Assembly (NCBI RefSeq): GCF_014349155.1
Contig: NZ_JACSIT010000100.1
Coordinates: forward strand, 248,001 to 312,000
DNA: 64,000 nt
Source of the DNA: Neolewinella lacunae
GTDB taxonomy: Bacteria > Bacteroidota > Bacteroidia > Chitinophagales > Saprospiraceae
Reading direction: 5' to 3'
Position numbers and translations under genes: made by a program. Under the pieces are notes generated by a model, which did not search any database, was not told where the DNA came from, and saw only the letters and a program-made list of their open reading frames with translations. Numbering within the stretch: position 1 is the stretch's first letter; every line of letters starts with the position of its first letter. This document shows positions 43,059-52,800 of the stretch, in pieces.

Positions 43059-44678
43059 TTAATTGACTTGGAATTCGGCGAGTTGGAGCATGCCAAACAT
43101 CATATCCGTGAGGCGTTTGCTGACGGATTCCCGCAAGTTGGCGTCGTCGGGGTTGGCCGTGTAGTTGGCGTACTCTCCGGTCCAGACGAAGTCTTCCAGC
43201 CCCGGGAGCAGGAGTTCTTTGACGGCGATGAGTTGTTCGGCCAGCAGGGGCTGGGGGAAGAAACGCTGGGCCATTTCGGCGACCATGGCGTTGGCATCGA
43301 AGGGATTGGCAAAGTCCTCCAGCAAAGCCAACCAGTTGACGTAGCGGCGCTGGCGGTTGAAGAAAAACCAGCGCAGGGTAGCGTCGCGCTGGAAGGTGGT
43401 GCGCTGCTGGATGGTAGTGGTATTGAGCCAGAGCCGGTAGAAACTGGGTTCCTGGTAATAGGCCGTCCATCCCGCCACGCTGGGAGGGTTACGCAGTTCC
43501 ATGCCCGTATCCCGGGCGTGTACGGCCGCTACCCGGGCGGCCAGGTAGGTATCCGTAATGTTCGCCTGGGCGTAAAAGTTAGTGACCCGGAAGATGCTGT
43601 GGACAAACTCCAGCGGCGTCTTGATCATGTCTCCGACGATGGACATCTCGAAGAAGTGCTCACTGCCCAAAAGTGCTTGCAAGGCAGGGCCAACTTCGTA
43701 GTCGTTGTCGAGCAGAATCTGGGCCATCGGCGCAATGACGCTTTGCTCAATCCCGGGAGTAATTTTGTAATACACGAAGTGGCGGTATAGCTTACGACAG
43801 AGGTAGCGCGCCACTTCGTCCTGCTGGAAGATGAGGTCTACCACGTCCTTGTATTCATCCTCACCGTTGTTGGGAATCTCTGCGTTGCCGAAGCGGTGGC
43901 TCAGCCGCTTGGTGCTGGTGTCGTGGCGGTTGGCCTGGAAGTAGCTTTCGCCGGTTTGGTCCGGATTGACGGAATTGAAGTAGCGCGTCCGCCAGCCCGT
44001 GAAGGCTTTAGCGAGCTCGGCTACGTCCAGTTCCGTGTAGTTGGTATAGTCCCCGGGAGCCACCTGCGGGCCTTTGCCGATGGTGAAGAGCTCGAGGATT
44101 TCCCGGGCGAAGTTTTCGTTCGGGTTGGCGGCCGTGTTGGAATTGCCGTTGAGGAAGACGAGCATGGCGGGGTCGATGGTCATGACCTTCATCAGTTCCC
44201 GGAAATTGCCCGTGGCGAAATTCCGGTAGTGGGTCATGAAGCGGTAAACGACGCGCATGTCGTTGGTATCTGCAATACCGAAATGGTTGTGCCAGAAAAG
44301 CAGCATCTTTTCCCGGACGGTGAAGCCGTCGGCGGCAGTGGAAAGGATCCACCAGGCATCCATGCTCCGGCGGCGTGCATTCCCGTCACCCGTCCGGTCG
44401 GTATTCTCAATGGGTAGGTCGATCCACGTGTCCCCAAGACCTGCCTGGGTGTGCCCTTCGTAGTCGTAGTACACCGGCGGGGCGGGCAGGGGGATGCTGC
44501 TGAAGAGCCGCTGGAGGGAGCCGTTCAGGCCCAGGGCAACGGCTTCGTCGATCTCGTTCTTCGTTGGGGCAAAGGTGGCCCGGCGGAGCAGATGCGCGGC
44601 CTGGAGGAAGGTCCAGGGGCCCGCATAAGCGGCCAGGGTACTCACCGCTGGTGCGGCAAAAAGTGTAGTGGCTGACAT
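43059..44678 (-). CDS. DUF1800 protein
   Basis: A 539-residue DUF1800 family protein, mostly alpha-helical. Recognisable segments are AAHLLRRATFAPTKNEIDEA near the start, MLLFWHNHFGIADTNDMRVV, ANPNENFAREILELFTIGKG (the most conserved) and PSVAGWTAYYQEPSFYRLW. No signal peptide is obvious, although the gene is in an operon with an exported DUF1501 protein. It probably starts the two-gene unit, with a 12-bp gap to the DUF1501 ATG. The biochemical role of the family is unknown. Confidence 0.92.
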   Translation of the reverse strand: MSATTLFAAPAVSTLAAYAGPWTFLQAAHLLRRATFAPTKNEIDEAVALGLNGSLQRLFSSIPLPAPPVYYDYEGHTQAGLGDTWIDLPIENTDRTGDGNARRRSMDAWWILSTAADGFTVREKMLLFWHNHFGIADTNDMRVVYRFMTHYRNFATGNFRELMKVMTIDPAMLVFLNGNSNTAANPNENFAREILELFTIGKGPQVAPGDYTNYTELDVAELAKAFTGWRTRYFNSVNPDQTGESYFQANRHDTSTKRLSHRFGNAEIPNNGEDEYKDVVDLIFQQDEVARYLCRKLYRHFVYYKITPGIEQSVIAPMAQILLDNDYEVGPALQALLGSEHFFEMSIVGDMIKTPLEFVHSIFRVTNFYAQANITDTYLAARVAAVHARDTGMELRNPPSVAGWTAYYQEPSFYRLWLNTTTIQQRTTFQRDATLRWFFFNRQRRYVNWLALLEDFANPFDANAMVAEMAQRFFPQPLLAEQLIAVKELLLPGLEDFVWTGEYANYTANPDDANLRESVSKRLTDMMFGMLQLAEFQVN

Positions 44679-45122
44679 TATGGGCGGTAGTTTTTGGGAG
44701 CCAGGATGGCCGGTTTACAGTCATGTCGCTGCAAGGTGCGTGCCCTGCGGGAGGGCGAGGTCGTTGGTACACGGGCAGGCGAAAGAAATAATAGATGGGA
44801 GTATGCGACATTCCTCCGGCGGGAGTAAGCGCACTACGCACCACTTAGATTCCAGATTTCAGCGAGGGTTTAAACTGCGTTGCGTACCTGAGGGAAAAAT
44901 GTGCAAATTTCGTTCCTCAAGCTACCGCAGCGCACTCCAAAGTAAGGGGTTTACTCCCGGATTCCAGGCCATTATTCTCTTAAAAAGCGTCTGATCTCCG
45001 CTTGAATGCCCAAATTTAACACCACTAAGGTTTTAAAACGAATATAATCGCAAGTATGCGTTTAAAAAACGGTTGTCACTAAGGGATTGATCCACCTTGC
45101 CGCCGAATCAATCCTTTCGCTT
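44679..45122. other. Divergent spacer between DUF1800 and ssb-like genes
   Basis: No gene and no TAnnTTTG box seen. The 45030-45075 stretch is AT-rich (TTTTAAAACGAATATAAT) and may contain the promoter of the ssb-like pair. Confidence 0.5.
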
Positions 45123-45491
45123 ATGTCTTTATCCTGGAACCAGGTGCAGTTGGTGGGCCGTGCTGGCCACAACCCCGAACTGTTTTTTCTTACCGATGGC
45201 ACGCCCATCACCCGTCTGCGCATTTACATTGCTGCCGAGCCCGACCGGCGGGAAGCTGGCCCTGAAGCTTTTCAACTGGTGGCCTGGGGCCGTACTGCCG
45301 AAGCCCTCTGTACCCGGGTGAGCCGCGGACAGGCCCTTTTCGTCCAGGGCCGCCTCAGCAACCGTTCTTTCCGCCGGGAGGGGATCACCCACCTGCGTAC
45401 GGAAATCCACCTCACCGCTTTTCATCACCTGGCTTCGGGAGCTTCTGCGCAGGAACCTATCCTGGCCACTACTCCCATTTGCCATGAATAG
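45123..45491 (+). CDS. SSB-like OB-fold protein 1
   Basis: A 122-residue single-stranded-DNA-binding-like protein: MSLSWNQVQLVGRAGHNPEL and then FQLVAWGRTAEALCTRVSRG and LFVQGRLSNRSF match the SSB strand pattern (W-x-x-V-x-L-x-G-R; hQLVAWG). The acidic DDDIPF-type tail of housekeeping SSBs is absent; the end is ATTPICHE. The start at 45123 is used because the upstream ATG-less extension is not SSB-like. Its stop overlaps the next ssb-like gene by 8 bases. Confidence 0.82.
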   Translation: MSLSWNQVQLVGRAGHNPELFFLTDGTPITRLRIYIAAEPDRREAGPEAFQLVAWGRTAEALCTRVSRGQALFVQGRLSNRSFRREGITHLRTEIHLTAFHHLASGASAQEPILATTPICHE

Positions 45492-45816
45492 CCTCAGCCT
45501 TGCCGGGGTCCTGACGGGCACCCCTACCTACCACTGCAATCCCGAGGCCCGGGATTTGCTCCGCTTTACCCTCCGTACGCCGCCCAGTGGTGCGGCAGGC
45601 AGTACCGAAGAAGACCACCATTGCCTGGCTTGGGGGCCGGCTGCCCTCGACCTCCACGTTCACCTGAAAGTGGGCGATCAACTGGTGGTACGCGGCGAAT
45701 TGCGCTACCGCCCCCGGCCCAATGCGCTGCCCGATGACCCGGCCTACCGGATTCCCGAAGTTTACGTCAAGGGCTATTCGTACCTGGGGACGTCGGAAGA
45801 ACAGGGGAGTCAATAG
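45484..45816 (+). CDS. SSB-like OB-fold protein 2
   Basis: A 110-residue protein beginning MNSLSLAGVLTGTP and continuing with LLRFTLRT, HHCLAWGPAALDL, VGDQLVVRGELRYRP and YVKGYSYLG: the SSB OB-fold order (strand 1, HhhhAWG, VKGxLxhR, hhhhxhhhLG). No acidic tip at the C-terminus (GTSEEQGSQ). Overlap with the first gene implies co-translation. The two could act as a heteromeric SSB or in DNA uptake/recombination; that is inference. Confidence 0.75.
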   Translation: MNSLSLAGVLTGTPTYHCNPEARDLLRFTLRTPPSGAAGSTEEDHHCLAWGPAALDLHVHLKVGDQLVVRGELRYRPRPNALPDDPAYRIPEVYVKGYSYLGTSEEQGSQ

Positions 45817-45822
45817 ATCAAT

Positions 45823-46968
45823 TTATCCCCGTAAGCTGCCGAGGATTTCCCGCAAGTCCACCCGGAAGCGCTCCAAACCAAAGGCCTGCCGGGCCCGCTC
45901 TGCCCGCTGCTGGCGAGCGTGGTCGGTCTCCGCTGGCCGGGCCAACCACGCCAGCATGGCCTCCGCCAGGGTGGTGGGTTGGAAATCGGCCAAGACGCTC
46001 CCATCCTCGGGGTGCTGCAACAGGCTTTGGGGGCCACCGCAGGGCGTAGTGATTACCGGCAAACCACACAGCAGCGCTTCAAGGACCACAATGCCCTGGG
46101 TTTCGATCGTGGAAGTGAGCACAAAAAGCCGGGCCGATTGCATGGCGGAAACGACCTCGCTGCGGTCCAGTGGACCCCGCAGGCGGAGTGCGCGCCGGGC
46201 GGCCGGGCCGAGGTGGGTGGCAATGGCCCTGCGCAGCACAACCGGGTTTCCATCCCCCGCCAGGACTAACTCCAGGCCAGGGTCTTCCCGGTGGGCCAGC
46301 TCAAACGCATCCAGCAGGAGACCGATGTTTTTTTGCCAACTAGCGTCAGATAGGTGCAACATCTGGCGACCGCCTGGCGAGGCTTCCCGCGAAGCAGGTA
46401 CAAAAAAGCGATCGTCGACGGGATTGGGCAAAACCCGGTAGTTGGCCCGGATGCCCTTTTGCTCCATGCCCATCCGAAGGGCGGTACTGACGGGCAGGAC
46501 CCAGCTGGCCCGCCGGGCCGCCCGCCTGGCCAGCATGAAATCAAATGCATAGCGCAGCGGGACCCCGGGCTCCAGATAGCGACTGGCGTGCTCGCTAACC
46601 ACAAAGGGCACTCCCCACCGCCGCGCAAGGCGCGCCGCCACGATGCCGCCGTCGATCAAGACGTGGGCGTAGATTACGTCGGGCCGCTCCGTCAAGGCAG
46701 CAATCGCTGCCCGCCAGGCCTTCCGCCGGGCCCGGAGGCGTTGCCAGCGCCCCCCCTGGCCGCCGTAGTACACCTGATGTAACTGCCCCCAGATGCGGGC
46801 TTCAGTATGTAATTCCAAGGTTCCCACCCCCAGTTTTGGGTCGTGCACCGCATGGAGTAAGGTGACGCTACCAATCTCCGCCGCCAGCGCTGCGTAGCGC
46901 TCCACGAAGTTGCCGTCCCGGGCGTGCACGCGGTTGGGAAACCAGGGAGTGAGGAAAAGAATACGCAT
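45823..46968 (-). CDS. Family 4 (group 1) glycosyltransferase
   Basis: A 381-residue GT-B glycosyltransferase. The N-terminal Rossmann half starts MRILFLTPWFPNRVHARDGN, includes DVIYAHVLIDGGIVAARLA, and the C-terminal half has LELVLAGDGNP, VVSAMQSARLFVLTSTIETQGIVVLEALLCGLPVI (E-x7-E type donor motif) and TPCGGPQSLL. Nucleotide-sugar-dependent transfer to a surface glycan is likely. Start 46968 is used because an upstream frame would run into the GH16 promoter. It ends six bases from the convergent ssb-like gene. Confidence 0.88.
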   Translation of the reverse strand: MRILFLTPWFPNRVHARDGNFVERYAALAAEIGSVTLLHAVHDPKLGVGTLELHTEARIWGQLHQVYYGGQGGRWQRLRARRKAWRAAIAALTERPDVIYAHVLIDGGIVAARLARRWGVPFVVSEHASRYLEPGVPLRYAFDFMLARRAARRASWVLPVSTALRMGMEQKGIRANYRVLPNPVDDRFFVPASREASPGGRQMLHLSDASWQKNIGLLLDAFELAHREDPGLELVLAGDGNPVVLRRAIATHLGPAARRALRLRGPLDRSEVVSAMQSARLFVLTSTIETQGIVVLEALLCGLPVITTPCGGPQSLLQHPEDGSVLADFQPTTLAEAMLAWLARPAETDHARQQRAERARQAFGLERFRVDLREILGSLRG

Positions 46969-46999
46969 CGGGCCGGGGGCTTTACAACGTAATGATAGG

Positions 47000-47007
47000 T
47001 ACATTTG
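47000..47007 (+). promoter_or_regulatory. GH16 gene -7 box TACATTTG
   Basis: Perfect TAnnTTTG match with 19 bases to the ATG at 47027. Confidence 0.5.
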
Positions 47008-47026
47008 CGGCCAAAACCGCAGTAAA

Positions 47027-47890
47027 ATGATTGCAAAACTCTTCCAGTTCAGCCTCTTATTGGTGGCCGTTTGCCTACTGACCACCTGTAAAAATCAAAA
47101 TACTGACGCTTCTTCAGCCACCACCAGCATCCCCGCCGGGGAAGGAGCCTACGTGCCTGAAGGGTACGAACTGGTGTGGAACGACGAATTCGACGGCGGT
47201 CCGCTGCCCGATACCACCCGTTGGACTTACCAGACCGGCGGTTTCGGCTGGACGGCCAAAGAACTCCAGAATTACCTGCACGCCGACCCCGATAACGTCG
47301 GCGTAGAAGATGGCCTGCTACGTATCACCGCCATCGCTGAAAAATCCGGCCGCAACAACTACACCAGCACCCGCCTGGTGAGCAAAGGCAAAGCCAGTTT
47401 TACCCGGGGATACTTCGAGGTGCGCGCCAAATTCCCGAGGGGTGCCGGACTCCGTTCCTCCTTCTGGATGGTGGGCGATACCGTCTCGAAAATGGGCTGG
47501 CCCAAAGCGGGCGAAATCGATCTGGTGGAGTACTACGGTGCCGTTCCCGATAAGGTCAATGCCGCAGTGCAAACGACCAACAACTACTGGAGCAAGAAAA
47601 ACCAGTTTGGCGGCGGGGTGACCGTGCCGGATGCCCAAACGGAGTTTCACGTCTACAGCTGCACCTGGACGGAAGAGCAGATTGACTTTGCCGTCGACGG
47701 CCAAACCTACTGGTCTTACCTGCCGGGACCCGATCCCACCATTGAGATTTTTCCCTTCCGCTGGCCCTTCTACATGGCAGCCACCCTGGCTGTGGGCGGT
47801 ATCCGTGGCCCCGAATCCGCCGGAGACAACACGGCCTTACCCGCCAGCATGTACCTGGACTACGTCCGGGTGTACCAAAAACCAGAGTAG
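47027..47890 (+). CDS. GH16 family glycoside hydrolase lipoprotein
   Basis: A 287-residue predicted lipoprotein (lipobox-like LTTC, C21) with a GH16 jelly-roll. The catalytic motif is GEIDLVEYY: nucleophile E163, D165 and acid/base E168 (E-I-D-x-x-E). Substrate-binding segments include GYELVWNDEFDG, FEVRAKFPRGAGLRSSFWM and FYMAATLAVGG. It most resembles laminarinase/beta-1,3-glucanase-type GH16 enzymes, although the specificity is inferred. The Bacteroidota GH16_3 length (about 260-290) fits. The gene diverges from the GT4. Confidence 0.92.
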   Translation: MIAKLFQFSLLLVAVCLLTTCKNQNTDASSATTSIPAGEGAYVPEGYELVWNDEFDGGPLPDTTRWTYQTGGFGWTAKELQNYLHADPDNVGVEDGLLRITAIAEKSGRNNYTSTRLVSKGKASFTRGYFEVRAKFPRGAGLRSSFWMVGDTVSKMGWPKAGEIDLVEYYGAVPDKVNAAVQTTNNYWSKKNQFGGGVTVPDAQTEFHVYSCTWTEEQIDFAVDGQTYWSYLPGPDPTIEIFPFRWPFYMAATLAVGGIRGPESAGDNTALPASMYLDYVRVYQKPE

Positions 47891-47928
47891 CGAGGGGATT
47901 GCCAGAACTTATCCCCACCCCAAATGAT

Positions 47929-48459
47929 TCACCCCAGCAAGGGCCACGCCAAATCCCGCGCTGCCACCGTAAACGCCTTCCCCAGGTCCGGCCACTCAAT
48001 CCCGATGGTGGGATCATCGTAGCGTAACCCAGCCTCCGCCTGGGGGAAGTAGAAATTGTCGCACTTGTAGGCAAAAATGGCCGTTTCCGAAAGAACCAGG
48101 TAGCCGTGGGCGCAGCCCCGGGGGACGAACAACTGCTGCTGATTGTCCGCGCTTAAGATGCAGCCGTACCACTGGTGCAGGGTGGGGGAGCCGGGGCGGA
48201 GATCGACCACTACGTCGAAAACTTCCCCCGCGATGACCCGGACCAGCTTGGCCTGCGCAGCCTCGCCCGTCTGTTGGTGCATTCCCCGCAAAACACCCCG
48301 GGGAGATTTGGCCTGGTTGTCTTGTACGAAGAGGTTGTCAATGCCCGCCTGCTGGAAGGTTTGCTGGTTGTAGGACTCAAAGAAGTAGCCCCGCTCATCG
48401 CCAAAAATACGGGGTTCAAAGCGTTGGACGCCCGCCAGCGGAGTAGGAAAAAATGGCAT
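47929..48459 (-). CDS. rfbC: dTDP-4-dehydrorhamnose 3,5-epimerase
   Basis: Third enzyme of dTDP-L-rhamnose synthesis, a cytoplasmic cupin dimer. The 176 residues show RIFGDERGYFFESYNQQTF, NLFVQDNQAKSPRGVLRGMH (catalytic-histidine region), VRVIAGEVFDVVVDLRPGSPT and FVPRGCAHGYLVLSE, with the C-terminal DPTIGIEWPD. Length is normal (about 180). The other rml genes are not in the window. Confidence 0.95.
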   Translation of the reverse strand: MPFFPTPLAGVQRFEPRIFGDERGYFFESYNQQTFQQAGIDNLFVQDNQAKSPRGVLRGMHQQTGEAAQAKLVRVIAGEVFDVVVDLRPGSPTLHQWYGCILSADNQQQLFVPRGCAHGYLVLSETAIFAYKCDNFYFPQAEAGLRYDDPTIGIEWPDLGKAFTVAARDLAWPLLG

Positions 48460-48504
48460 AGATCAGTCTTGTTTGCGGCCTTAAAATTCCAGGAGGGAGG
48501 CACC

Positions 48505-49062
48505 TTACCAGCCCCGGTAGCGCGGAGGCTCAATACCCAGCAGCCGGAGGTACATCAGCACCTGGGCCCGGTGGTGGGTAGCGTGGTCCTGGAGCAAATA
48601 AATGACGACCCGCCGGCTCCGGGGGCCAGCAAAAAAATTGGGCACTTCCTCGTCCCAACGCTCGGCTGGCAGGTTATCGATGGCCGCGTGGCCAAAGGCA
48701 TAGGCCCCGTTGAGCAGTGCGAGCAGTTCCGCCCGGCTGAGCGTCTCTGCGGCCAGCTTAGCGCGGAGGGCTTCTTCGTCAAACCCCCGGGGTTCGTAAT
48801 CCAGAAAGCGCCGCGAAAGGCCGTAAATGTTACCTGCAATGTGCTGCACCTGCTCCTGGATGCTCATCTGCCCCGGTGAAGGGCGGTAACTGAGGCTGGA
48901 ATCGGGGACACTCGCCAGAGCTTCCTGGGTGTAGGCCAGCGAGTTTTTCCACTTTTCGTGCCACTCGGTGCGGGCGGCAAAAGGCTCGCCCTTGGCCTGG
49001 TCTTGGGCGTGGAGAGAACCGGTCAGCCCGGTCAGTAACAGCAGCAGTGGGAACATTTTCAT
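48505..49062 (-). CDS. Exported DinB-family protein
   Basis: A 185-residue DinB/DUF664-type four-helix protein with an N-terminal signal peptide (about 1-18, ending SLHAQD), unusual for a family that is mostly cytoplasmic. The metal-binding histidines are seen in IQEQVQHIAGNI, AFGHAAIDN and LLQDHATHHRAQVLMYLRL (H-x3-H). The start ATG at 49062 is preferred over 49125 because it begins the signal peptide. Function unknown. Confidence 0.82.
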   Translation of the reverse strand: MKMFPLLLLLTGLTGSLHAQDQAKGEPFAARTEWHEKWKNSLAYTQEALASVPDSSLSYRPSPGQMSIQEQVQHIAGNIYGLSRRFLDYEPRGFDEEALRAKLAAETLSRAELLALLNGAYAFGHAAIDNLPAERWDEEVPNFFAGPRSRRVVIYLLQDHATHHRAQVLMYLRLLGIEPPRYRGW

Positions 49063-49135
49063 GCCGTAAAGATAAGCGCACCTGGCCTCGAAAGACAAAG
49101 CCTTCGGGAGAGAACACTGAGGCACACCATCCGCC

Positions 49136-49813
49136 TCAAGCCTGGGTAAAAGGCAAGAGCATTTGTTGCAGGGCGGCGTTCAAGGCCCCGATGGCTTCGC
49201 CCATCCGCCAGTTCGCGCGGTTGCGGGCTTCCACGTAGTTGCTGATGGCCCGGAGTTGAACGGGCTCCAGCCCAGCGGAAAGGCAGGCGTAGAAAAAGGC
49301 GGCCCCCTCCATGCTTTCCACCTGGGCCTCGGGGAGGCGACGGCGTAAAACGCTGATGCTCTGGTCGTTGCCGCTGACCCGGTTGACGGAGTAGCCTGCG
49401 CATTCCCGGAAGGGCAGCCGGGCGTACCCCGGGGGGAGGCGCAGGACTTCCTCCCCGTCGAAGGGAGGGCCGGGCGGCAGGCCGATGTCGCTGAGACGCA
49501 GGTGGTGGCCAGCCGGGTCTTCCGCCCCCAGATCGGCGAAGCGCTCACTCGTAATCCGCACCACTTCGCCCAGCGCCAGAGTAGGGTCCAACGCGCCCCC
49601 CACGCCCGCCTGCACCATGGGGCCTACGACGGGGCCACTGCCCAAACGCCTGCCCAGGGCAAAAGCCGTCGCCGGCAAGCCCACCCCGGTAAAACAGACC
49701 TCCACGCTGGTGCGCGCAAAAACCAGGACGTTGCCTTCTTCCCGAATGGCCCGGTCGCGCAGCCAGGCAACCGTTGGCGCAATTTCAAATGGGGTAGCGG
49801 AGAGGAGTAACAT
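49136..49813 (-). CDS. mqnB: Futalosine hydrolase
   Basis: Hydrolyses futalosine to hypoxanthine and dehypoxanthine futalosine in the futalosine route to menaquinone. The 225 residues show the purine-nucleoside-phosphorylase/MTAN fold: MVQAGVGGALDPTLALGEVV, the substrate-contact VESMEGAAFFYACL and ISNYVEARNRANWRMGEAIGAL. The ATG at 49813 (MLLLSATPFEIAPTV) is the start. Bacteroidota use this pathway. The helicase stop lies 76 bases upstream, with repeat copy 10 between. Confidence 0.92.
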   Translation of the reverse strand: MLLLSATPFEIAPTVAWLRDRAIREEGNVLVFARTSVEVCFTGVGLPATAFALGRRLGSGPVVGPMVQAGVGGALDPTLALGEVVRITSERFADLGAEDPAGHHLRLSDIGLPPGPPFDGEEVLRLPPGYARLPFRECAGYSVNRVSGNDQSISVLRRRLPEAQVESMEGAAFFYACLSAGLEPVQLRAISNYVEARNRANWRMGEAIGALNAALQQMLLPFTQA

Positions 49814-49839
49814 GCCGTAGAAATTAGCGGATAAAGCGG

Positions 49840-49855
49840 GCGCGGACGCAGGTGC
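49840..49855 (-). repeat. Dispersed repeat copy 10 (variant GCGCGGACGCAGGTGC)
   Basis: Same one-base variant as copy 1, in the spacer between the helicase stop and the mqnB start. Confidence 0.7.
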
Positions 49856-49889
49856 CCGGTGGAAGACCAGGAGCAAAGGAAGGCCGGAA

Positions 49890-52800
49890 TCAAGGATTTT
49901 CCGCCGCCCCGGAGCCCAACGGAAAAACACTGCCCAAAGCCGGCAAGTGCAGAAAAGCCGCCGCTATTTTCTTCCCCGTGTTCCGGGAGATCAGCTCCCC
50001 GAGCAAGCACAGCTCGGCGGCTAAAGTGCCTTGTTGCTGGTCAAATTGCCGCGCTGGCAAGTGGACGTCGCGGAGCAGAATCAGGGCATCGTCGGGGGTG
50101 GCCATCAGGTAGTCGGCGGTTAAATGCAGTTGCCGGCCGTGGGACGTTCCCTGCTCGACCACCCTCCGCTGCACCTGCGCTCCGGCGCCCGTCAACACCG
50201 CCCCCAGACCCGCCAGCCAGGCCTGGAAAGCACTGGATTGCGCCACGAAAGGATCCGACGCCTCCTGGCTGCCGGGAAGGTAGGCCTCCAGCAAATGCCG
50301 GGCCCGCTCCGCCCGCAACTCCGCCGCCAGCGGCGGAAAATCGCCCTGCAAGAACGCTCCGATGGCCTGGCTGAGCAGGCGCTCGTCCGTCTGCGGATCG
50401 GGCACAGGACCCTGGAAATAGAGCTGCCGGCCGCCAAGCGTGGCGTGACCGTAATGCGCCAGTAACCAGTCTTCAGTGGGCTCCAGGGGCTGGTGCTGCC
50501 CGGGCCCCGGTCGCTCACCCGCGAGGAATTGTACCGCAGTATACTGCATCGTAGCGGAGGGCAAATTGCGGGGCTCCGTCCAGGTTTTCAGGTATTTGGT
50601 GACCTCGTGGCCCTGCCAATCGAAGGGCGCCTGATTACTGTGGGGGTCTAAGACGGGGATCACGCCACCGCCCCGGACGAAGGCCCGGTCGAGCCAGGGC
50701 GCACCCTTTTTGGCGGTGGGCAGGATGAGGTAGTCGCGGGCCCGTGTAAAGCCGACGTAGAGGAGCCGGGCCTCTTCGGCCAGGGCGTCGTTCGTCGCCG
50801 TTTGCTGCCACTGGCTTTCCAGTAAGGCGTTGAGCCAGGGCACGCCACTCGTCAGGCGGGCGTAGGGATTGACCCAGAATTTCACCCAGCGATCGGCCAG
50901 CGGTCGGCTGAGGTCCACCGTCTCGGTTTCGGGTACTACGGCCAGCCCCCAGACGTCGGCGCGCAGGTCTTGCTCCAGGTCCATGGCCACCACGGCGGGC
51001 CATTCGAGGCCTTTGCTGCGGTGGTAGGTCAGTACGTTGACGGCATCGGCGCGTTCTCCGGCCCCCTGTTTGTCGCGGTCGCTGCGCAGCAACTGATCGA
51101 GGTAAAGCAAATAGCCACCCAGGGAGGCGGCGCGGTGCTGCCGGTGGCAACTGTCTTCGTAGGCCACGGCCAGGCGGCGGAGTTCATCGACGTTGCTGAG
51201 CCGCTGCTCGCCATCGCCCCAGGCCACGATGGTGCGACGCAGGTCGAGGCGTTCCAGCAGCAGGTTGAGCATTTCGCTGGAGGAATGCTCGGTAGTGGTC
51301 ACGCGCAGCGCGTCGAGCTGGGCAATGAAGGGGTCGGCCTCGGCCCAGGCGCTGGCCCGGTCGGTATCGGCACCGTCGTTTTCCTGTTCCAGGTAATCGA
51401 GGCGGCTTTCGATGATTTCCGGCAGGCGGTGGCGGCTGCCGAACAGGAGGATTTCGGCTACGGAGAGGCTGTCCGACCGGTTGAGAATGTACTTGAGGCA
51501 GGCCAGCAGAAGCGTAGCTTCGGCCGTTTGGAGGAGGCCCGTGCGGGCAATGGCGGCGGGAATGCCCTGGCGGGCCAGCGCCTCGGCCATGGCTACGCAG
51601 CCGTAGTTGGTGCGGCACAAAACGGCGACGTCGGCGGGCCGCAGCGGCCGTTCCGGGCCGCCCTCGCGCGGGACGATGGGCAGGGGATTATCCAGCAGTT
51701 CCCGGATGGCTTTGGCCGTTACGTCCTGGTGCCACCCCCGCGCGTACAGGCCCGGGCCTTCCAGTTCAAAGTGCCAGTGGCGGAGGGCGGAGTGCTGGGC
51801 CAGTTCCGGGCTCTCGGGTGGGCTGTGCGCGCCGCCCGCCCGCCAGCGAACGGGCTCGAGGACGACTTCGGCGGCCGGCAATTCCGGAAAAGCGCGGGTG
51901 AAAATGGCGTTGCAGGCCAGGACGATGTCCTGGCGGCTGCGCCAACTGTAGCGCTGGATGTTTTCCGGGGGCATGGGGCCGTTGGCGTGTACCACGGCGG
52001 CCATCAGGCGGGGCTCGGCACCCCGGAAACCGTAAATGGATTGCTTCGGGTCGCCAACCCACACACTCTGGCGGGCCAGCTGGCTCAATTTCAAAAACAC
52101 CGCCAGCTGGATGGGGCTGGTGTCCTGAAACTCATCGACCATCAGCAGGTCAAGCTCCCGCCGCAGCGTTTCCTGCACGCCCGGGTGGTCGAGAAGATTG
52201 AGGACCAGCACTTCCATGTCCGTATAATCAATCCGGCCCCGGCTTTTTTTGTAGCGGTCGTACTCTTCGATGGCGGCGCTGGCGCAGGTGAAAAGAAGGT
52301 CCTGGTAGCTGCGGACGTCAGACTGGAAGGCTTCCAGCGCGGGGTGAAGATTGCCCAGGGCCACCACCTCGTCTACCAATTCGCGGCTTTTGGCTCCTAC
52401 CTCCGTAACGAAGCGGGCCAGTTTACAGTATTCGTACCAGGGCAGGTGGCCACGACGCTGGAGTTCGCTGGCCAGGCGTTTGAGGTAACTGGCGGCGGTG
52501 AGGGTCTTTTTGGTTCCGTCCTGCTCGTTGTTTTCCAGGGCGCGGGCGGTCTCCGTCAGGGCAACGCTGGCCCGGCTTTTGAGTTGCTCCGGGGTGGGGG
52601 AGGACACGGGAGGCGGCAGAAAGGCGGCGAGGCTTTCCCAGGAAAGTCGCTTGCTTTTTTCGATGGTGGCGGCGGAGAAGTTGTTGGCGCGAATGACTTC
52701 CACGAGGCGGAGCACATCTCCCCGCCAGTTGTATTTTTCGCCACTCTGACTAAGCCCCAGCTTTTCGCAGAGCAGCTCAATCTCTTCGATGGTATCGAGA

